DNA of 64,000 bases, taken from the NCBI RefSeq assembly GCF_004361065.1, contig NZ_SELT01000001.1, forward strand, positions 124,001-188,000, given 5' to 3'. The position numbers and the translations under genes are program-made. Each line of letters starts with the position of its first letter. The first letter of the stretch is position 1. The notes beneath the pieces are model-generated. The model was not told the origin of the DNA, did no database searches, and saw only the letters and a program-made list of their open reading frames with translations. This DNA comes from Cognatilysobacter terrigena. GTDB lineage: Bacteria > Pseudomonadota > Gammaproteobacteria > Xanthomonadales > Xanthomonadaceae. Below are positions 58,454 through 64,000 of the stretch, one piece after another.

Positions 58454-59191
58454 CTAGAACTTCTCGCCGACCTTCAGATAGCGCCACGCTCCGGGCGGCA
58501 TCGCGCCGTTCGGCCCCTTGCCGGTGCCGATGCGTCCGATCCGAAGGCGCCGGATCGACACGACGTCCAGGCCGGCCTGTGCGCACATCCAGCGCAGTTG
58601 TCCGTCGCGGACGCCCTTGATCGCGAACCGCAGGCGGTTCTCGTTCTGCCAGCTCACGTTGCACGGGGGCAGGGCGCGGCCCCGGTACTCGAGCCCGTGG
58701 CGCATCTTCGCCATGCCGTACGGGGCGAGTTCGCCGGAAATTTCGACGAGGTATTCGTGCTCGATCTCGTCCGCATCTTCGGTGAGTCGACGCCACACGC
58801 GGCCGTCCTGCGTAAGCACCATCAGCCCGCTCGCGTCACGCTCCAGCGGCACGAGTGGCGTGAGGCGGTGGAAATGACGCTGCAGCAGCCGCACGCCGGA
58901 CGGGTCGTCGGCCCAGTGCGTTTCGGGTGTGACGAGCGCGACCGCCGGCTTCGGACCGTCGATCGCGTCGACGCCCACCGGCTTGTGGAGCAGGATCGTC
59001 GCGGGCTCGACGTCTTCGATGCGCGCATCCGCATCGATGTCGATGCGTTCGTCGGTGACGCGATGCTGCGGCGCTTCGACGACGCGTCCGTCGACCGACA
59101 CCCAGCCGTTGCGCACGTACTGCTCCGCCTCGGCGCGGGAGCACTGCAGGAGCATCGCGACGCGTTGCGCGAGGCGGACCGGTTCGGTCAC
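58454..59191 (-). CDS. S4-domain rRNA pseudouridine synthase (RluE/RluF type)
   Basis: 245 residues from GTG 59191 (VTEPVRLAQRVAML); longer frames add Arg/Pro-rich leader. An S4 RNA-binding domain (about 5-55, QRVAMLLQCSRAEAEQYVRNG) precedes the catalytic domain. The catalytic Asp is Asp119 in LERDASGLMVLTQDG. RRLRIGRIGTGKGPNG near the end matches the RluB/E/F group. It isomerises a uridine in 23S (or 16S) rRNA; the exact position cannot be told. Confidence 0.88.
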   Translation of the reverse strand: MTEPVRLAQRVAMLLQCSRAEAEQYVRNGWVSVDGRVVEAPQHRVTDERIDIDADARIEDVEPATILLHKPVGVDAIDGPKPAVALVTPETHWADDPSGVRLLQRHFHRLTPLVPLERDASGLMVLTQDGRVWRRLTEDADEIEHEYLVEISGELAPYGMAKMRHGLEYRGRALPPCNVSWQNENRLRFAIKGVRDGQLRWMCAQAGLDVVSIRRLRIGRIGTGKGPNGAMPPGAWRYLKVGEKF

Positions 59192-59551
59192 GGGCGTGCA
59201 CCGGAAGAAGGGTCCGCAGTGTAACGGCCGCGGACGGGGCGGGCTGTTTGTTGCGTGGCGCGGACTGCGGCGGAGCTCGCTGGCCACGCCCGACGCGGGC
59301 GTCACGCAGCGTCCTCACGCATGTCAAATGCTGACCACTTGGCAACGTTGGGCCGGGTTAGGTGCTGTCCGACGAAAGGATGGGCGGCCGACGCGCTACT
59401 CGCGAACTGGGAGCCGCTCCTCCTTCGATGGCCTTTCGACGTCTGTCCGCGCGTGTGCCGCGCGTCGCCCGCGGGTGGCAAGATGCGATGCAAGGCGGGC
59501 GGGGGCCCGCTGCGACGGCCGACGTCGCGAATCGTTCAAGGGGAAACGGTG
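59192..59551. other. Intergenic region between divergent genes
   Basis: 360 bases between the pseudouridine synthase start and the exported protein at 59552. Open frames here are GC-driven and lack signals. I see no repeat, RNA or clear promoter. Confidence 0.4.
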
Positions 59552-61156
59552 ATGCGCAGCGACGAACATCGCGGCCTATTGGGCGCGAAGGGCAGGACAC
59601 GTACCGGCGCCGTGCTGCTGGCATTCGCTTCGCTGGGCGCCTGTCCGCTCGCCGCCTTTGCGCAGGCCTCGTCCGCCTATTGCACGGTCGATGACTCCGG
59701 CGCGCGACAGATCTGGGTGTCGTCGGTATTCACGCCGCCGCCGTCGGCGAACGCGCAGGACCTCGCCACGGACTTCCACACGTACGTCGGCACACTGGGT
59801 GGTGCGGGCCTGAAGCAGTGCGTCGTAGCCGATCGGGCCACGGTGGATGCGACCCGCGCGCGCGTGGCCGAGATCATGGGCAAGCGCGTATTCGGCATGC
59901 GCGTGTACACCTGGCACGACGTGCCGTGGACTCCGGACGCGTCGCGTTACGCGGCGGCGTCGCCCGCGCCGCGCGGCGCATCGACGCAGTACGTGTACTG
60001 CCGCATGGTCGACGTCGAAACGCGAACGATGGTGACGAGCGCCGTCATCCCCGTGCAGATGCCGGGGCGTCAGGACATGGCGCACTTCAGCACGCTTGAG
60101 CGTTGGCAGAAGGCGTTCGGTGCGCAGGCCGCGGCGGCCTATCGCGTCAGCGAGTCGCCCAACTGCATCGCGAGCGACACCGCGGCGGAGGCCACCAAGG
60201 ATCTCGAGGACTACCGCAAGGCGTTCCGCTTCTCGCGAGTGAAGAACATCGAGATGCCGTGGGTGCCGGATGCGGCCGATGCATCGGTACCGGCCGCCGC
60301 GCCGCAGGTTGCGCCGCTGAGCATTACGTCCGCAGCACCGAAGACCCCGCCGTCCGCCAATAGCGCAAAGGCTGCCGACGACGACGTCGAAGCCGAATTC
60401 TGGCGACGCATCAGCGGCAGCAGCCAGGCCGCGGATTTCGACGAGTATCTGGTTTCATTTCCGCAGGGCCGCCATGCACCGATCGCGCGGCTCGAGGCGC
60501 GTCGTCTGCGCGGTGAATCCGGCGGTGCGGCGACCCCGGCCGTCGCCTCGACGAACGTTGCAGGCGTGCCGGACGCGCTCGCGTCGCGCATCGCGAAGGA
60601 TCCATTCTTCCAATTGCCGCCGTCGGGAACCGCGACCGTCGAGCGATCGGGCTCGCACAAGAACGGAGCGCTGGCGGTGAACCTGACGTTGCGTGCGCAG
60701 CGCGAGGCCGGGTCCAACCTCTGTCGCGTCCACACGACATCGAGCGCAGGCAGCGTCGAGACCCAGTACGACGGTACGACGTGGGCGGGATTGCTCGCGC
60801 TCGACGGAACGATGCGATCGCAGAGCCAAGTCGGCCCGCACGAGTTCCGCTCGCAGGTCACGTCGATCGACTCCTTGCAGGGCCAGCCGTTCCCGCTCGT
60901 GGAAGGCCGCACCTTCGGCTACACCACCAGCTTGCGCACGACGGATGGCGGCGCCACGAACATCTCGACGGCGACGTCCTATCGCTGCGTCGTCGGTCGC
61001 ACCGGACCGGCCAGCGCCGTGGTGCCGGGCCTGTCGGGCGATGCGACGGAGTTGCAATGCACGCTCACCCTCAAGGACGGCGCGACGAGACCGTTGCAGC
61101 AGACGGTGCACTGGTTCAGTGACGCGGGCTGCTTCGTGCAGGATCCGTCGCGCTGA
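59552..61156 (+). CDS. Exported protein of unknown function with a caspase-associated-type repeat motif
   Basis: 534 residues from ATG 59552, with AAGGGGAAAC upstream. A signal peptide (about 20-38, LLAFASLGACPLAAFAQ) leads to an N-terminal domain (about 40-240) with paired Cys and motif RVYTWHDVPW. A linker follows, then EFWRRISGSSQAADFDEYLV and SFPQGRHAPIARLEARRL (about 283-320). I recognise this as the widespread 'FW..I..S..ADF..YL..FP.G' motif often attached to caspase-like and Sel1 proteins. A C-terminal beta-domain (about 350-534) resembles lipocalin-like or adhesin modules. No enzyme motif. Three successive genes here encode exported proteins. Confidence 0.78.
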   Translation: MRSDEHRGLLGAKGRTRTGAVLLAFASLGACPLAAFAQASSAYCTVDDSGARQIWVSSVFTPPPSANAQDLATDFHTYVGTLGGAGLKQCVVADRATVDATRARVAEIMGKRVFGMRVYTWHDVPWTPDASRYAAASPAPRGASTQYVYCRMVDVETRTMVTSAVIPVQMPGRQDMAHFSTLERWQKAFGAQAAAAYRVSESPNCIASDTAAEATKDLEDYRKAFRFSRVKNIEMPWVPDAADASVPAAAPQVAPLSITSAAPKTPPSANSAKAADDDVEAEFWRRISGSSQAADFDEYLVSFPQGRHAPIARLEARRLRGESGGAATPAVASTNVAGVPDALASRIAKDPFFQLPPSGTATVERSGSHKNGALAVNLTLRAQREAGSNLCRVHTTSSAGSVETQYDGTTWAGLLALDGTMRSQSQVGPHEFRSQVTSIDSLQGQPFPLVEGRTFGYTTSLRTTDGGATNISTATSYRCVVGRTGPASAVVPGLSGDATELQCTLTLKDGATRPLQQTVHWFSDAGCFVQDPSR

Positions 61157-61224
61157 CGAACGAGCCCCGCGTCCGTCGCTGGATGCATTGATGCGGTCGG
61201 GCGACGTGCCGCCTAGGAGAAGCA

Positions 61225-61944
61225 ATGAGTCGACGTGCAGGACTTTTGAGTGCCGCATTCGGTGCGATGGCAGCTGTTGGCGCAACGTCCGCAATCCCCG
61301 TGCCATTGAGCGACAGCGCGCCGCCGCCCGCCGCAAGCACTTCGCTGCTGCCCGCAGACGCCGTCGTCGAAGGCGCGAGCTTCGGAGAATGGACGGGCCG
61401 TTGGTGGAACTGGGCGCTGTCGCAGCCGATCGAGCCGTACCTGGATCCCGACGGGCGTGTCTGTGATCAAGGTCAGGGCGGCCCGGTGTGGTATCTGGCC
61501 GGAACCGACGGCTCGTTCGACGCACACCGCGAATGCGTCGTACCGGAGGGGAAGTACCTGCTGATCCCCGTCATCAACATGGTGCAGATGCGGATGCCTG
61601 CGACAACACATTTGAATCGAGCGGCTTGTGACGATCTGCGGGAATCCGCGGCGGTCAACAACGATCACCTGGTGAGTGCGGTCGTCTTAATCGACGGCGT
61701 GAAGGTGCCCGATGTTTCCGGCTTCCGCGTTCGCAGCAGGCGATGCTTCGAAGTGGCGGCGCGTAACGCGAACGCCGCCGCGGACGGCTACTGGCTGTTC
61801 CTCAAACCGCTGCCCCGCGGGCGCCACGTCATTACGGTCGGCGCGAACTACGACTCCGGACGCGATCGCGGCTATGGAACGATGGTGCAGAACTTCGAGT
61901 ACGTGGTCCACGTCGGCGGCCGGACAAACCTGACATCGCTGTGA
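61225..61944 (+). CDS. Exported protein of unknown function (Trp-rich motif family)
   Basis: 239 residues. ATG 61225 follows a good AGGAGA. Signal peptide about 1-24. The mature protein starts with FGEWTGRWWNWALSQPIEPY and then CDQGQGGPVWYLAGTDG and CVVPEGKYLLIPVINMV. This pattern (WWNW...P...D..G..C..GQ.G.VWYL.G...C.VP.GK) I have seen in uncharacterised secreted proteins, name unknown. The C-terminus has DGYWLFLKPLPRGRHVITVGA, a beta-sandwich-like ending. It follows the previous exported protein by 68 bases, so cotranscription is likely. Confidence 0.75.
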   Translation: MSRRAGLLSAAFGAMAAVGATSAIPVPLSDSAPPPAASTSLLPADAVVEGASFGEWTGRWWNWALSQPIEPYLDPDGRVCDQGQGGPVWYLAGTDGSFDAHRECVVPEGKYLLIPVINMVQMRMPATTHLNRAACDDLRESAAVNNDHLVSAVVLIDGVKVPDVSGFRVRSRRCFEVAARNANAAADGYWLFLKPLPRGRHVITVGANYDSGRDRGYGTMVQNFEYVVHVGGRTNLTSL

Positions 61945-62240
61945 GTCAAGAAGGGCTTGGTCGGGTCCTGCGGCGATCGGTTATCGACAAGAAGGGACGG
62001 CCTGCTGCGGGATGCGGGCCAGGGATCTGCAGTGGGCGTAGCAAGGGGTTTCCATAAGACGCCCATCGTGAGTCGACGTCGCGCGCCTGAGTGCGCGGAA
62101 ACGCCGTTCTGAATCCGGTCGACCTACGCACTGCCGGAAAACACCACTCCGGCCCCGGTCCGTTGGCTGGCGAGTCGATTGATGTTTCGCGCAAGTTCTG
62201 TGTGGCGCTAGGCTTGCACCTTGGGGAACCGAGGCTTCAC

Positions 62241-63581
62241 ATGATCGTGTTTCGAAATCCAATTCGTCTGGCTGCCGCGTTGCTCATGCTCACTGCCTGC
62301 ACGCCGCAGCCGCGCGACCGCGTAGTTGCGCAGGCGCGAGCCGACGTTACTGAGCGCGCATCCGCGCAGGTCGCCCGCACGGTCACGGGTTCGGCGAATG
62401 CAGTGTCGACGACGACGTTTCATTTCGAACGCGTGATCGTGACTCCGCTGGGTACAGGCTGGTACCCGCAGGACGTCATGGTCCGGGATGTCACGGGGGA
62501 CGGATTGGCCGACGTCGTGCTGTCGTTGACGTACGGCGGGACGGACGGCTCGCAGGGGTGGGTCCGCGTCCGCATCCACGCGTCGAACTTGGACGGCAGC
62601 CTCGCGTCGCCGGTCGAACTCGACGTATCGAACAACGTGAACGCGGGACACGGCCTGGAGGTCGTCGATCTGGATGATGACGGGCGTGCCGAGATCATCG
62701 TGGGCAACCGCAGCGGATTGACGGTGTTCCGATGGGTCGATGGGGCGTGGGCGCGCAAGGAGTACGCACTGCCGGGTGAAACCCGCTACATGGTGTCGAT
62801 CGACGCGGACGCCGATGGCCATCTGGACGTGTTCGCCCAGAGCTGGAGCAGCGGTGCGGACCTCTTCTACGGCGATGGACAGGGCGGCTTCCGCTCCGTC
62901 GCGCACGTCACGAGCAGCGCGGCGGGGTACAACATCGTGCGTGCCGCGGACTTCACCGCCGACGGTCGCAAGGACGTGGTCGTGACCAATGGGCAGGGAT
63001 GGCCGAAGTTCTGGGTGCATCCCTTCGACCCGGTGTTGGGGCTGCGCCCGCAGGTCGAATTTGACCTACGCCCGGCCCAGCCGCGTCCGCTGAGCGGAAT
63101 CGCAGTAGCGGACGTGAACCGCGATGGCCGACCGGATCTCGTGACCGCCGACGAGGGATCGAGCATCGAGTTCAAGGGCGTCCGCGTCTTCTATCGCGGC
63201 GCAGGCGATGACTTCAGCCGCGTGCTGCAGCTGCCGACGTCGGTCTACTACGACTATCCGGGCGCTGTGGATGTCGCGGACATCGACGGCAACGGCTATC
63301 CGGACATCGTCGTTATGCTCAACAGCAGCGACGGCATGGGCTACTACCTCCAGAACGCCGAGGGCTTTGCACCGATGGTCCGCGTGTCGGTGGACGACAA
63401 CCCGTGGAGTAGCGGCTTCTACAACAACAAAGCGTTCGAGATCGTCGACCTGGATCGCGACGGGTGCAAGGACGTGGTGCTGGCCGAGTCCACCACCTCC
63501 CTGCGCGTGTTCTATGGCCGCGACTGCCTCGTCCCCAGACGTATCAAGAGCACGCCTCTTCCAGCGCAGCGCGCTTCGTAG
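62241..63581 (+). CDS. FG-GAP/VCBS repeat lipoprotein (predicted seven-bladed propeller)
   Basis: 446 residues from ATG 62241. Lipoprotein signal with lipobox MLTAC (about Cys20). Seven calcium-loop repeats are visible: DVTGDGLADVV, DLDDDGRAEII, DADADGHLDV, DFTADGRKDVV, DVNRDGRPDLV, DIDGNGYPDIV and DLDRDGCKDVV. Each has the DxDxDG-type loop of FG-GAP/VCBS blades, so one complete beta-propeller. Such domains bind proteins or sugars on the cell surface. No extra catalytic domain. 296 bases separate it from the gene upstream; I see nothing in that gap. Confidence 0.85.
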   Translation: MIVFRNPIRLAAALLMLTACTPQPRDRVVAQARADVTERASAQVARTVTGSANAVSTTTFHFERVIVTPLGTGWYPQDVMVRDVTGDGLADVVLSLTYGGTDGSQGWVRVRIHASNLDGSLASPVELDVSNNVNAGHGLEVVDLDDDGRAEIIVGNRSGLTVFRWVDGAWARKEYALPGETRYMVSIDADADGHLDVFAQSWSSGADLFYGDGQGGFRSVAHVTSSAAGYNIVRAADFTADGRKDVVVTNGQGWPKFWVHPFDPVLGLRPQVEFDLRPAQPRPLSGIAVADVNRDGRPDLVTADEGSSIEFKGVRVFYRGAGDDFSRVLQLPTSVYYDYPGAVDVADIDGNGYPDIVVMLNSSDGMGYYLQNAEGFAPMVRVSVDDNPWSSGFYNNKAFEIVDLDRDGCKDVVLAESTTSLRVFYGRDCLVPRRIKSTPLPAQRAS

Positions 63582-63799
63582 CGGCGCCGTTCGACGGCTT
63601 CGCACAGTCGGCCGGGCGATCCGCGGGCGACTATCGCGGCGCCTATCCGGCACACGTCATGGTGCGTGGTCCGACTGTTGACCTCACGAACGGAGCGTCG
63701 ATCGCGCACCCAGCTTGCTGTGAACCAAGAAAAGTGGGTCAGTTTCACTTCTTGCAAAGTTGGGGCGCCCCCTTACTTCACTAGCGCGGCGCGGGCCGC

Positions 63800-64000
63800 T
63801 CACGCCGGCTGGATTTGAGCGGCGCGCATCGAATTGTCGAAGGCCGCCTTCGGGTGGGCACTGTCGTCGCTCGACAAACCGGTCAGGTTCATTTCGTAGG
63901 AAATGCACACCAGCCCTTCTCGTTGAAAAGGACTCCCCAAGACGCCGGTGCTCAGTACCGCTAACGCAACGGCAGAAATAGCTCGGCCGCCGTGCCGAGT
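63800..64000 (-). CDS. Possible C-terminal end of a gene running off the right edge
   Basis: The minus strand is open from base 64000 to a TGA at 63802-63800, 66 codons, ending AAFDNSMRAAQIQPA. Third positions are GC-rich from about codon 28 onward, as in real genes here, but mixed before that. It reads REGLVCISYEMNLTGLSSDD in the middle. Not recognised. A chance open frame is possible. The 218 bases between 63582 and 63799 show no gene, only GTGGGTCAGTTTCACTT at 63734-63750. Confidence 0.35.
   Translation of the reverse strand, partial: TRHGGRAISAVALAVLSTGVLGSPFQREGLVCISYEMNLTGLSSDDSAHPKAAFDNSMRAAQIQPA

Overview
This is 64 kb of a high-GC (roughly two-thirds G+C by eye) gammaproteobacterial chromosome, densely packed with short overlaps such as ATGA. 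Gene content and gene order point to the Xanthomonadaceae/Lysobacteraceae, probably a Lysobacter-like genus. The main pointers are a histidine operon headed by a TrpR-family regulator, an EfpL (YeiP) factor, fused IcmF, leucine degradation (liu) genes and a DUF6868 protein. The family assignment is inferred from gene families, not from a database search.

Layout, left to right. (1) 1-7.1 kb, minus strand: a poly-N-acetylglucosamine (PNAG) operon pgaA-pgaB-pgaC-pgaD followed by a second pgaC-pgaD pair that runs off the window. PgaB looks catalytically degenerate. (2) 7.2-9.1 kb: a small unknown protein, a DUF6868 membrane protein, a tandem universal stress protein and tRNA-Pro(CGG). (3) 9.1-20.0 kb, plus strand: hisS, a long histidine/aromatic ammonia-lyase, then a regulated promoter and the complete his operon (TrpR-like regulator, hisG-D-C-B-H-A-F-IE). 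(4) 20-26.6 kb: a secreted calcineurin-type phosphoesterase, a YdeI-like protein, the methionine-salvage genes mtnB-D-C, an amino-acid permease and a Nudix hydrolase. (5) 26.7-34.3 kb, minus strand: efpL, a small membrane protein, a short-chain dehydrogenase, a secreted amidohydrolase, a GNAT acetyltransferase and leucine-degradation genes (HMG-CoA lyase, MCC biotin subunit, a VOC protein, methylglutaconyl-CoA hydratase). (6) 34.4-36.8 kb, plus strand: a Fur-box-controlled feoAB operon with a small Cys-rich membrane protein. (7) 36.8-44.4 kb, minus strand: a zinc-ribbon protein, a bactofilin, MCC carboxyltransferase, two Ala-rich lipoproteins, a thiolase, isovaleryl-CoA dehydrogenase and leucine dehydrogenase. 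(8) 44.7-49.6 kb: a Sel1/prolyl-4-hydroxylase protein divergent from a fused acyl-CoA mutase (IcmF). (9) 49.6-53.8 kb: a visibly lower-GC insert of a NERD nuclease-like protein and a 1009-residue SF2 helicase, probably acquired and possibly defensive. (10) 53.8-64 kb: lineage-specific material. It holds a TPR lipoprotein, a His-rich secreted protein, a RAYT-transposase relic, a frameshifted diguanylate cyclase, a DJ-1/PfpI protein, an rRNA pseudouridine synthase, three exported proteins of mostly unknown function and a partial frame at the right edge.

How the genes fit together. Leucine dehydrogenase, isovaleryl-CoA dehydrogenase, both MCC subunits, methylglutaconyl-CoA hydratase, HMG-CoA lyase and the thiolase give most of a route from leucine to acetyl-CoA and acetoacetate. 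The SDR and IcmF would cover parallel steps for isoleucine- and valine-derived acyl-CoAs. The branched-chain ketoacid dehydrogenase is not in the window. The his operon is complete in eight genes. A palindrome overlapping the promoter -10 is a good candidate operator for the TrpR-family protein encoded first.

No rRNA, CRISPR array, integrase or intact insertion sequence was found.
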